Shown: positions 28,630 to 36,954 of the stretch, piece after piece
Position numbering within the stretch: the stretch's first letter is position 1
Layout: every line of letters starts with the position of its first letter
Origin: Chlorobaculum parvum NCIB 8327
GTDB taxonomy: Bacteria > Bacteroidota > Chlorobiia > Chlorobiales > Chlorobiaceae
Reading direction: 5' to 3'
Assembly: GCF_000020505.1 (NCBI RefSeq)
Contig: NC_011027.1
Location: forward strand, 1,534,001-1,598,000
DNA length: 64,000 bases
Notes under the pieces: generated by a model
Databases searched by the model: none
The model's input: the letters and a program-made list of their open reading frames with translations, nothing else
Told to the model about the DNA's origin: nothing
Position numbers and translations under genes: made by a program

Positions 28630-29652
28630 ATGAACATCCCTTTTTCCAAAACCCTTACCCTTGTCGCATTGTGCGTACTCTGCTCGAAAGGCCTGTATGC
28701 GGCTGAAGCCGATGGCGCAGCTTCGGGGCCAGTTGGCGACACTCTTGCCGTTGGCGGTCTTATCGAGACCGAGGGCTCCATCACTGACCCCTCAGATGGA
28801 AAAACCTCTTCAGACATTACTCTTTCAACCTTCGAGCTTGGTCTCAAAGCGAAGCTGAACGACCGGGTTTCCGGTTTCGCGACGCTGCTGTACGAAGAGG
28901 ATGGCGACGACGAATTGCTGGTGGACGAGGCGTTCGTTCGCATTACTCCGGCAAACCTTCCGTTGTTCGTCGAGGCTGGCCGCATCACCCAGTCGTTCGG
29001 TGATTTTTCGACCGGCATGGTGGCCGATCCGGTGACGCTCGAACTAGCCGAAACGAAGCACCACGGCACCGTGACGCTCGGCTATGAATCGGAGCTTTTC
29101 GTGGCAGGCGTGTCGGCGTTCAAAGCCGATGTGCAGAAGGGCGGCGACAATGCGGTCAATACCATCGTCGCCGCTTTGTGCGTGGCTGACGACGAAAGCG
29201 AGGAGTTGCGCTATCGCGTCGGCGCTTCGTGGACCAACAATATCGCGGCTACCGACGGACTGAGCGATGATTACGAGGCGCTCGACGGCAGCACTTCGAA
29301 GCTGGTCGGCGGCGTAGGGCTTTCGGCGATGGCGGGCTTCGGGCCGGTCGATCTGCGGGCGGAGTACATCACGGCGCTCGATGAGTTTGCCGATGGTGAT
29401 CGTACGGGCCGTAAGCCGCTGGCGTGGAACCTCGAAGCTGAGTACGCCATCGCCGAACCGGTGGCGGTAACGCTGCGCTACGCGGGCGCGACCGATTTCG
29501 ACGTCCGTCGGCAGTATGGCGCGACCATCGGCTACGAGTTCATGGAAAATACGGCGGTAGCGCTCGAATATCTGCGCGAAAACGGCCGGGTCGATGAGGG
29601 CGTAAAGGGCGATCGCGACCTGTTTACGCTGCAACTGGCCATGGAATTCTGA
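28630..29652 (+). CDS. LbtU-like outer-membrane porin
   Basis: A 340-residue beta-barrel protein with a signal peptide (MNIPFSKTLTLVALCVL.., cut after LYAA) and a C-terminal phenylalanine, the usual outer-membrane signature. Alternating hydrophobic strands run throughout (GLIETEGSI, LGLKAKLNDRVSG, VAVTLRYAGATDF). It resembles LbtU, the Legionella siderophore receptor-like porin. Its stop is 14 bases before feoA with a GAGGAG site between, so it is probably the outer-membrane part of the ferrous iron locus. The actual substrate is not shown. Confidence 0.75.
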   Translation: MNIPFSKTLTLVALCVLCSKGLYAAEADGAASGPVGDTLAVGGLIETEGSITDPSDGKTSSDITLSTFELGLKAKLNDRVSGFATLLYEEDGDDELLVDEAFVRITPANLPLFVEAGRITQSFGDFSTGMVADPVTLELAETKHHGTVTLGYESELFVAGVSAFKADVQKGGDNAVNTIVAALCVADDESEELRYRVGASWTNNIAATDGLSDDYEALDGSTSKLVGGVGLSAMAGFGPVDLRAEYITALDEFADGDRTGRKPLAWNLEAEYAIAEPVAVTLRYAGATDFDVRRQYGATIGYEFMENTAVALEYLRENGRVDEGVKGDRDLFTLQLAMEF

Positions 29653-29666
29653 GGAGGCGTGTGGTT

Positions 29667-29942
29667 ATGGCTCCGTTAGGAATGCTTGGCAAAGGGGAGG
29701 TTGGCGAGATCGTCAACCTCCGGCCAGGCCGGTCTCAGGCCGGCCTGCACGGTCATCGTCATCACTCGTATGGCCGGGAAAATGGAAAACGTCTGGCCGA
29801 GATGGGATTTTCCGTCGGTCAGACCATTGAAATCATCGAAAACAGTCCGGGGATGCCACTGCTGGTGCGGGTACACGACAGCAAGGTGGCTATTGGCCGG
29901 GGAATCGCCATGCGCGTCATGGTCAGGAGGATTGCATCATGA
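29667..29942 (+). CDS. feoA: FeoA-like protein 1
   Basis: SH3-like accessory protein of FeoB, 91 residues. The core KRLAEMGFSVGQTIEII and the end VAIGRGIAMRVMVRRI match FeoA. Between VGEIVNL and RENGKR is a longer Arg/His-rich loop (HGHRHHSYG) that could bind metal; the DNA for this loop has a GC hairpin (AGGCCGG with CCGGCCT). ATG 29667 is used because GAGGAG lies 10 bases before it; GTG 29661 is an alternative. The stop overlaps the second feoA by 4 bases. Confidence 0.85.
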   Translation: MAPLGMLGKGEVGEIVNLRPGRSQAGLHGHRHHSYGRENGKRLAEMGFSVGQTIEIIENSPGMPLLVRVHDSKVAIGRGIAMRVMVRRIAS

Positions 29943-30168
29943 AATTGTCTGAACTAGAAAAAAGGAACAATCCGCGCGGATTGTCGCCATGCCGTCGTCG
30001 GGCGGGCTGCGGAGGCGGCTGGCCGAGATGGGAATGCTGGTCGGCGAGGTTGTCCGCATCGAAGGCATCGCGCCGTTGGGTGATCCGGTCGAGATGACCG
30101 TTCGCCGCTATCGGCTGTCACTGCGCAAGTCCGACATCGAGAACATCACGGTCGAGGAGGTGCGCTGA
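29939..30168 (+). pseudogene. feoA: FeoA-like protein 2, frameshifted at an A6 run
   Basis: This gene was not an intact frame. ATG 29939 reads MKLSELEK, then hits an A6 run at 29958-29963; with one additional A it would continue KEQSARIVAMPSSGGLRR and RLAEMGMLVGEVVRIEG to a stop at 30166-30168 that overlaps the feoB start, giving a 76-residue FeoA of standard size. As given, the frame ends early. The perfect preservation of the rest and both tight junctions suggest it is functional, variable, or mis-sequenced. It may also start internally at ATG 29989. Confidence 0.8.
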
Positions 30169-32522
30169 TGGAACTGGCTGCACAGAAACAACGGACGAGC
30201 GCGAAGGCTCTGGCCTCGCCGCTCCAGCGAATCGTGGCCGTGGTGGGCAATCCCAACTGTGGCAAGACGACGCTCTTCAACGCCCTGACCGGGCTGAACC
30301 AGCGGGTCGGCAACTGGCCGGGCGTGACGGTCGATAAAAAGACAGGGCGCTTCCGCCACGACGGCGAGGAATACGAGCTGGTCGATCTGCCCGGCATCTA
30401 CTCGCTCTCGTCGCTTTCGCAGGACGAAGAGGTGGCGCGAAGCTACATCCTCTCCGGGGAGGCGGGACTTGTCGTCAACATCGTCGATGCCTCGAATCCC
30501 GACCGAAACCTCTACCTCACCAGCCGTCTGCTCGAAATGGGCGTGCCAGTAGTGGTGGCGCTCAACATGGTCGATTCGGCGGAAGAGCGCGGCATTTCGG
30601 TCGATCCGGCGCGGCTCTCGTCGCTGCTCGGCTGTCCGGTCATTCCGATGGTGGCGTCGCGCGGCGAAGGAGTCGCGGAGCTGAAAGCGGCCATCGCGAA
30701 AGGGTTTACGACCGGCGGGGCTTCCGCGCCTGGATCGAAGGTGCGCTTTCCAGCGGAGCTTGACGAGGCGATCCGACGGGTTGCCGAATCGACCGCCAAC
30801 CACGCTCGCGCTTTCGGCTACGATCCCGGCTGGTTCGCCATGAAGCTGCTCGAACACGACCACGAGCTGGAGGCGCGGCTCGACGGTGCGACCCGTTCGT
30901 CGCTCGCCGAGGAGCGGGAGCGGACTGCCGATGCGCTTGGCGACGATCCCGACATCGTCATCGCCGATGCGCACTACCGGCTCGTCTCCGACCTTTCGGC
31001 GGCAGCCATCACCCGCAAGGAGAGCACCGAAAAGTCGCTCTCCGACAAGATCGACTCGCTGGTGCTGAACCGCTTTCTCGGCATTCCGCTCTTCCTTGGC
31101 GTAATGTACCTGATGTTCCTCTTTACGATCAATCTCGGCGGTGCGTTCATCGACTTTTTCGACATCGCCGCCGGTGCGCTCTTCGTCGATGGATTCGGTC
31201 GCGTACTCGGAGCGGTCGGTTCGCCCGAATGGCTCACGGTGCTGCTCGCCAGCGGCGTTGGCGGGGCGTTGCAGACGATGGCCACCTTCATTCCGCCCAT
31301 CGGCTTCATGTTCATCTTCCTGTCGATTCTCGAAGACTCCGGCTACATGGCCCGCGCGGCATACGTGATGGATCGCGGGATGCGGGCCGTCGGCCTGCCC
31401 GGCAAGGCGTTCATTCCGCTGCTGGTCGGCTTCGGCTGCAACGTTCCGGCGATCATGTCCGCCCGCACGATGAGCGACGAGCGCGACCGAATCATGACGG
31501 TGATGATGACGCCGTTCATGTCTTGCGGCGCGAGGATGCCGGTCTATGCGCTCTTTGCGGCGGCCTTCTTCCCGACCGGCGGGCAGAACCTTGTGTTTCT
31601 GCTCTACCTGATGGGCATCGCCGTGGCGATCATGACCGGCTTCATCCTCAAAAAAACGCTGCTCAAAGGTGATCCGTCCCCCTTCATCATGGAGATGCCG
31701 CCCTACCACCTGCCGACCTTCAAAGGCGTTGCGCTCCGCGTCGGCGACCGGCTCGGCTCGTTCCTTGTCAAGGCAGGCAAGGTGCTGGTACCGGTGATCG
31801 TGGTGCTCGGCTTCATGAACTCCATCGGCACCGACGGCAGCTTCGGCAACGAGGAGAGCGACAACTCCGTGCTTGCCGCCACCGGCAAGGCGCTCGTGCC
31901 GGTGTTCCAGCCCTTCGGCGTGCAGGAGGAGAACTGGCCCGCCGCCGTCGGTCTCTTCACCGGCGTCTTCGCCAAGGAGGCGGTGGTCGGCACGCTCGAC
32001 AATCTCTACGCGGCGATGGATGCGAACGACATGGCTGACGGTTCAGACGAAGGCTTCAGCCTCATGGCGAGCCTCGGCGAAGCGTTCGCCACGATTCCGG
32101 AGAATCTGGCGGGCATCGCCGGATCGCTGCTCGATCCGCTTGGCATCAACGTCGGCGACCGGGGCGCGGTGGCCGAGGAGCAGGGTGTCGGCTCATCGAT
32201 CTTCGGCTCGATGGTCAATCTCTTCGACGGCACGGCGGGGGCGTTCGCCTACCTGGTGTTCATCCTGCTCTACTTCCCGTGCGTGGCGGCCATCGCAGCG
32301 GTCTATCGCGAAACCAACCTCGCCTGGACGCTCTTCGCCGGAGCGTGGACGACAGGCCTGGCCTACGTCTTCGCCGTGCTCAGCTACCAGATCGGCACGT
32401 GGGGAGCGCACCCCGGCACCTCCGCCGCATGGGTCGCGGTGATGTTGTTGGTGCTTGCCGTCGCGGTGACGCTGATGTATCTGGCCGGGAACGGTGCATT
32501 TTCGAAGAGAGAAGGTGCGTGA
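30168..32522 (+). CDS. feoB: Ferrous iron transporter FeoB
   Basis: Inner-membrane Fe(II) transporter of 784 residues. The N-terminal G domain has G1 GNPNCGKTTLFNALTG at 27-42, G3 DLPGIYSLS and G4 NMVD; the membrane part has two Gate motifs with conserved cysteines (LLVGFGCNVPAIMSARTM and FFPTGGQ..; PCVAAIAAVYRET). It is preceded by two feoA genes and followed by feoC-like and DUF2023 genes. Start overlaps the feoA2 stop. Iron is in high demand for the many Fe-S and heme proteins of a phototroph. Confidence 0.96.
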   Translation: MELAAQKQRTSAKALASPLQRIVAVVGNPNCGKTTLFNALTGLNQRVGNWPGVTVDKKTGRFRHDGEEYELVDLPGIYSLSSLSQDEEVARSYILSGEAGLVVNIVDASNPDRNLYLTSRLLEMGVPVVVALNMVDSAEERGISVDPARLSSLLGCPVIPMVASRGEGVAELKAAIAKGFTTGGASAPGSKVRFPAELDEAIRRVAESTANHARAFGYDPGWFAMKLLEHDHELEARLDGATRSSLAEERERTADALGDDPDIVIADAHYRLVSDLSAAAITRKESTEKSLSDKIDSLVLNRFLGIPLFLGVMYLMFLFTINLGGAFIDFFDIAAGALFVDGFGRVLGAVGSPEWLTVLLASGVGGALQTMATFIPPIGFMFIFLSILEDSGYMARAAYVMDRGMRAVGLPGKAFIPLLVGFGCNVPAIMSARTMSDERDRIMTVMMTPFMSCGARMPVYALFAAAFFPTGGQNLVFLLYLMGIAVAIMTGFILKKTLLKGDPSPFIMEMPPYHLPTFKGVALRVGDRLGSFLVKAGKVLVPVIVVLGFMNSIGTDGSFGNEESDNSVLAATGKALVPVFQPFGVQEENWPAAVGLFTGVFAKEAVVGTLDNLYAAMDANDMADGSDEGFSLMASLGEAFATIPENLAGIAGSLLDPLGINVGDRGAVAEEQGVGSSIFGSMVNLFDGTAGAFAYLVFILLYFPCVAAIAAVYRETNLAWTLFAGAWTTGLAYVFAVLSYQIGTWGAHPGTSAAWVAVMLLVLAVAVTLMYLAGNGAFSKREGA

Positions 32523-32601
32523 TTCTGATGACGATGGCGGGAGAATCTCCCACTCTCCCGCCATTGCAACCTTTTTACAACAGCCATAACCTTTTACAAT
32601 C

Positions 32602-32823
32602 ATGAGCTTAACTGATATTCGAGACTATCTCCGGCAAGAACAGAGCGCTTCGCTCAAGCAGATCGCGAACCACTTCAAAGCTGATTCTTCGCTGGTCGAG
32701 TCGATGCTCGATCACTGGATTCTCAAGGGGCGCGTCGCAGCCAAGCAGCACGATGCGTTCGGATCGGCCTGTTGCGGCAAGTGCGGCGGGATGAGGCACA
32801 AACGGTATGAGTGGATCAACTGA
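32602..32823 (+). CDS. feoC: FeoC-like winged-helix protein
   Basis: A 73-residue protein with a small winged helix (SLTDIRDYLRQEQSASLKQIA..) and a C-terminal cysteine cluster ACCGKCGG that may hold an Fe-S cluster, as in FeoC. In Klebsiella FeoC controls FeoB stability. It begins 80 bases after feoB; no terminator lies between. Confidence 0.85.
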   Translation: MSLTDIRDYLRQEQSASLKQIANHFKADSSLVESMLDHWILKGRVAAKQHDAFGSACCGKCGGMRHKRYEWIN

Positions 32824-32875
32824 CCCGGCCCTCCGGCATTCCCGCTCTTTCTCGAAAATTCACGAAACCACGACT

Positions 32876-33232
32876 ATGAAAGTTCTGATCCATCATATTT
32901 ACGAATTCCGCAAAGGGCTGCGGAGTCTGGTAATGCACACCCTGCCCGTTGGAAAGATGGCCGAGGCGACAGCCAGATTGCGCAGGTTCGGCATCGACTA
33001 CCACATTCATGCGGCTGGAACAAAGACGATCAACGTGTTTTTCGGCGCCCCGGAATGCGTGACGGTTGTCCGGTTGATCTGCGGGGAGAAGAAGCTCCGC
33101 GATCTGACACCGGAGGAGGATTTTGTGCTCGGCTCGATGCTCGGTTACGATATTCGCAAGCAGTGTGAACGGTATCTGAAAAAAAGCGCGATGGACGCCA
33201 CCAGCAAGCCGCTCATGCAGAAGTGCGCATGA
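32876..33232 (+). CDS. DUF2023 family protein
   Basis: A 118-residue protein of a family of unknown function that I know next to feo genes in other anaerobes. The start MKVLIHHIYEFRKGLRSLV is characteristic, so ATG 32876 is used and an upstream start at 32807 (overlapping feoC) is rejected. The protein has no membrane segment and ends with a single Cys (MQKCA). Possibly a regulator or iron-handling accessory. Confidence 0.78.
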   Translation: MKVLIHHIYEFRKGLRSLVMHTLPVGKMAEATARLRRFGIDYHIHAAGTKTINVFFGAPECVTVVRLICGEKKLRDLTPEEDFVLGSMLGYDIRKQCERYLKKSAMDATSKPLMQKCA

Positions 33233-33271
33233 ACCCATTGAGTTGAGTGAATCTGCGCTTCATCGCCAGCA

Positions 33272-35370
33272 TTATTTCTTCTGGCTGTTCTCCAGCGCCT
33301 TCTTCGAGATCGCCTCTTCGATGTCCGATGAAAGCGTGAGACTTCTGAAAAGGTCGAGCAGGTTTTGCTCAATGTTGAGGTTGAGGTTCACCGGGCGATT
33401 GTTCTGGAAATCGGGATTGCGACCTTTGAGCTTGATCGAAATCAGGGAGTTGCCGTCAGGCGTCATGGTGATGGTAGAGATCAGTTCGGAGTAGAAGAAA
33501 TTGCCAAGCGCTTCGTAGGTCAGGCGCATACCGGCCCCGGCAGCGGCACGCTCTTCCGGGGTGGTCGAATAGGTGATGGTTCCCTTCGTCTCCGCATCCA
33601 TGTTGCCATCAGGAATGCTGAATGCGTTGTTGTCGAGCACGAGCGGAATCGTCGCGCGGATAGTGCCGGTCGCAGAAAGTTTGGAAGCACCTTGCAGGTC
33701 AAGCAGTGACTGGATGGGAATGCCGTTGAGCTGCACGCGGGTTTCAGTATGCTTCGTTGCAAGGTCGTAATCCATGCGCTCGACAGCAACCGTGCCATCG
33801 AGAAGGCCCGCCGAAAAGTCAGACAAGGAAAGCAGTGTCGGACGGGCAGGATGAGCGAACATCGTGAGCTTGCCTTTGGGCGACGTGAGAAGCAACTCAC
33901 CGCTGCCAGTCTTGCGTTTCAGGCTTTTGAGATTGATGTCCATCGTCACTTTGCCTGCTGGAGCGCGGTTCAGCACAATGACCGGATCGGTGAAATCCCA
34001 TTGCACCTCACTGCTTCCCGCCTTCGAGAACAGCCTCTCCTCCCCGGATGATGGCGGTATCGCCACCGTCTGCAGGATCGAGCTGGAGCCTTGGGCTGAG
34101 AGCCTGGCATTATCGATAGCAAAACCATTGCGTGTGAGACGAACAGGAAACGAGCCGGAAATCCTGCCCTTCAGTTTGCCGCTGAACTCGCCTTGCAAGC
34201 GCAGACGGTCAAGAATCGAAGCGTTGTCAATGTTGATGGTAGCGGCCGTTGTACCTGAATCGAGATCGTACCGGGCCGGTGTCGAGTTGATGCGTCCGTC
34301 CAGCAACCGGGCCGAAAAGGACTTGAGTGTAATCGCCGACAGAGAGCCATCGACGGTATCGAGGCTCACCAGCGCGTTGAGATTTGCGATAAGCGGCGAT
34401 TCGCTTGGGCGGTGTCCCGCATCAAACGTGACGGTCGTCTTGTCGGTCTTGAAAGCGATCTTTGTACCTTTCTCGGCATCAATGGTCCCGTTGTTGATCC
34501 GGATTGTAGAGTCGAGGTACTCGACAGGAATAACGCCACTGAGTTTGCCGGTTATAGCAGCTTTCCCGGTTTTCGGCGAAAGCTCCGCAAGCGGCACGTT
34601 ATCGACCTTAAGCTCGAATGCCGTGCGCTTGTTTCGGAGGTTGAATTCAACTTTCGGAGCGGAAGCTCTGACGCCGAAAAGCTGTGCCGAGCAGTCGGTG
34701 AAAGTTATCGTGCAGGGCTTTTCCGGACTTTTTTCAGGCCGAAAGTCGCCTTGATGTCACTCAGCGGCGTCGCGGTATTGCCCGACAACAGCGAGTCGGC
34801 GCGGAAACGAGCCGGTTGCTGCACCCAGTTGTTCGTCCTGGTAAGCAGCACAGTATAGGAGAGCTTTTCGAGACGCAACTGCCCGGCTTCGACGATGCCG
34901 TTGCTGATCTTCGTGGTAATCGAATCGGGCGAAACGGAGGGCAAAAAACCGGCAGATTTTGACAAGTCGATGCGCGCACGAAGGCGGGGCTTTGCCTGGC
35001 TGAAGCGAATATCCGAAGGGGTCTGGCGCACCGACACCGAATCGGCGTCAAGCTGAAGGCTAAAGGCTGCATTGTTTTTTGCCGCGATGCGACGCCATGA
35101 AACCCGGCCATTCAGAAGCTTCAGGGCGTAACTCGGAGCTATGGTATCGCATGAGTCTGGTTCGGTGGTCACCGTAGCCTCAAGCCTGCCGAAACCGATG
35201 CCTGAAAAGCCGGGGCGCTTGACGTCGCTCAGTTCGATGGCAACGCCATTCCGGGCAATCAGTCGCTCAACAAGTGCGGGGGCATACCACGGAAAAAAGA
35301 GCCACGCACCGGCAAGAACAGCCGTCGCCAGGAATACAAGCGCTACGAGAATTCGGAGAAGCCATTTCAC
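33272..35370 (-). pseudogene. ydbH: YdbH-like AsmA-type envelope protein, frameshifted
   Basis: AsmA/TamB-type inner-membrane-anchored protein, now known in E. coli as one of the phospholipid carriers between membranes. The N-terminal part (35370 to about 34735) begins with a membrane anchor (LLRILVALVFLATAVLAGAW); the C-terminal part (34732 to 33272) is rich in beta strands and ends in QKK. The frame breaks at a T6 run at 34729-34734 (A6 on the coding strand): one more A restores FGLKKSPEKPCTITF and a continuous protein of about 699 residues. The partners ydbL and ynbE lie directly upstream, so the trio is intact apart from the shift. Confidence 0.78.
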
Positions 35371-35380
35371 GACGGGCAGG

Positions 35381-35737
35381 CTACTTCTGTGACCATGTTC
35401 CCTGTATCTTCACCCACGTACCTGCCGGGAAGTCGGGATAGCGCTTCTGGAAGGTGCGCTGGCCGGTTGCCTCAACTGAAATGCCATTCTTTTCGGCGAT
35501 CTCTTTGTACACGTCAAGGCGTTTTCCATTGACCTCATCGACAAGCTCGGCGGCTTCATTCCCCGCCTTGGGCGGAATAGCGATATAACCGTCATCAACC
35601 TCCCCAACCAATCCCTTGGTCAGCGCCGTTTCTAAATCGAGCGCGAAAGCTGACGACGTGAATGCAAAAAGCAACGTGATAAAAAGAACGACGGTCTTTG
35701 CCAGCGCTGCCTTACGATAAGCTTTGTTCATCTGCAT
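35381..35737 (-). CDS. ydbL: YdbL family periplasmic protein (DUF1318)
   Basis: A 118-residue secreted protein with a signal peptide (KTVVLFITLLFAFTSSAFA) and the DUF1318 body: KGLVGEVDDGYI, RLDVYKEIAEKNGISVE and FPAGTWVKIQGTW. In E. coli it modulates YdbH-YnbE bridge formation. The stop is 10 bases before the ydbH start. An alternative ATG two codons inside would also serve. Confidence 0.85.
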   Translation of the reverse strand: MQMNKAYRKAALAKTVVLFITLLFAFTSSAFALDLETALTKGLVGEVDDGYIAIPPKAGNEAAELVDEVNGKRLDVYKEIAEKNGISVEATGQRTFQKRYPDFPAGTWVKIQGTWSQK

Positions 35738-35752
35738 GGTTATGCTCCCTGT

Positions 35753-35959
35753 TTAGAAAATGTCTGTTCTCTTGTTGAGCGCGTTGTCGATGTCACGATC
35801 AACCTTGACCCTGATCTCATGGTCAATCTTGATATTCATGTTGATGGTAATCGGCTTGTCAGGCGCCTGCACCTTCACCGTAGGGCTGCAACCACCGATC
35901 ATCAGGCCTGCAAGCAACAGCATGGTTGCACGCAAGGGAAAAACGGTCACTCTTTTCAT
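35753..35959 (-). CDS. ynbE: YnbE-like lipoprotein
   Basis: A 68-residue outer-membrane lipoprotein. The signal peptide ends in the lipobox LMIGGC (Cys24), followed by VQAPDKPITINMNIKIDHEI, the YnbE signature. YnbE binds the C-terminus of YdbH to complete the membrane-spanning bridge. First gene of the operon, 15 bases before ydbL. Confidence 0.87.
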   Translation of the reverse strand: MKRVTVFPLRATMLLLAGLMIGGCSPTVKVQAPDKPITINMNIKIDHEIRVKVDRDIDNALNKRTDIF

Positions 35960-36270
35960 GTCGTTGTTGATTAATTAAGCATTGATACGGATGTGAACCA
36001 CCCCAACGTTGACAAAGTTTCATAACGGCCTATATGCCGGAATCTGACGAGGAAACGGCCAAAGCTTGCTTGCATCAAAAAATCAAAAGCAAACCCCTGA
36101 GGAAGATTCAAATGCGTTGATATGATCGAGTATTTGCGCCCACTGAAATTCTGGTAAACGCATAGCAACTTAAAGAAAAACCTTTTGCCCACAGTCCTTT
36201 TGCAAACCTACTACCAAATAATAATTCGCCAGTCTCTTTAAAGCAAGGCTTGGTAATCAGTAACGGATGA
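35960..36270. promoter_or_regulatory. Gap upstream of ynbE
   Basis: About 310 AT-rich bases between the ynbE start and the lipoprotein terminator. It must hold the ynbE promoter; no other feature is visible. Confidence 0.3.
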
Positions 36271-36278
36271 ACAAAAAA

Positions 36279-36308
36279 AAGAGACAGAGTTACCTCTGTC
36301 TCTTTTTC
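36279..36308. terminator. Terminator of the small lipoprotein gene
   Basis: A perfect 10-bp stem (36280-36289 with 36294-36303), a TTAC loop and flanking A8 and T5 tracts. It can act on both strands and lies 28 bases past the lipoprotein stop. Confidence 0.88.
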
Positions 36309-36330
36309 GTTAAAGCTCTTGTAAAAGAGA

Positions 36331-36504
36331 TTACTTAGCAGGAGCAGCTTCTTCGGTAGCCGGAGCAGCTTCTTCAGCCGGAGCTGCGGTTTCTGCAGGG
36401 GCTTCAGCCGGAGCGGCTTCTTCAACAGGTGCTTCTGACTTCTGAGCGCAACCAACGAAAGAAACAGAGCTCAGGAGGAACATGAACACGAAAAGTTTTT
36501 TCAT
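36331..36504 (-). CDS. Small Ala/Glu/Pro-rich lipoprotein
   Basis: A 57-residue protein, easily missed because of size. MKKLFVFMFLLSSVSFVGC is a lipoprotein signal with Cys19 in the lipobox; the remaining 38 residues are almost only Ala, Glu, Pro and Thr in imperfect EEAAPA-type repeats. The DNA reflects this as short repeats around GAAGCTGCTCCGGCT. The strong terminator right after it supports a real, probably highly expressed transcript. Similar low-complexity lipoproteins may act as envelope spacers, but the function is unknown. Confidence 0.75.
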   Translation of the reverse strand: MKKLFVFMFLLSSVSFVGCAQKSEAPVEEAAPAEAPAETAAPAEEAAPATEEAAPAK

Positions 36505-36954
36505 GATTCGAATGCAGTTTGATTGTCAAATAAATGATTGTGTTACAGCTTGTTCAGCTCTTAAATGATAATCAAAAAGAGAGAGTTTTCAAAAAATCAC
36601 ACTCATGGCTTCAGAAGAATTCTGTACACCATTTATTCGAATAATAATCGCCAAAAATACACCAATATAGTCAAAAAAGCATTTTCAGGCGTAATAAGCA
36701 AAAAAAGAAGAGGCGCATCAAAAATTGTCATGATGGTGACGGGTACGCAAGGGCAGGGCCTGCAAAAAATCCTTTACAGCTATATTTTTTTCATCGCCCC
36801 TCACTAGCAAAATGCGTTTCAGCCCACAATCTCTTAAATAACAAATCCTCCACAGCGCCATACGAAAAGCAGCCGTGAAGGATTTGTTCATACATTGCAT
36901 GAGCAATCCCGCCCAAGCATGGTGAAACTGGGGCGGGATGCACTCAAAGGTCGA
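36505..36954. other. 450-base gap between the lipoprotein gene and acnB
   Basis: AT-rich sequence with no convincing gene; an 80-codon frame at 36565-36807 has no ribosome site and unlikely composition. The lipoprotein promoter should be near 36510-36600 on the minus strand. No acnB terminator with a clear T tract was seen. Confidence 0.35.

Noticed and set aside
30108-31709. 533-codon minus-strand frame opposite feoB
   Set aside because: Antisense shadow of feoB; charged residues only, no domain.
36108-36455. 115-codon minus-strand frame over the lipoprotein gene
   Set aside because: Reads the lipoprotein repeats in another frame and crosses its terminator.
36565-36807. 80-codon plus-strand frame before acnB
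   Set aside because: No ribosome site and chance-like composition in an AT-rich gap.
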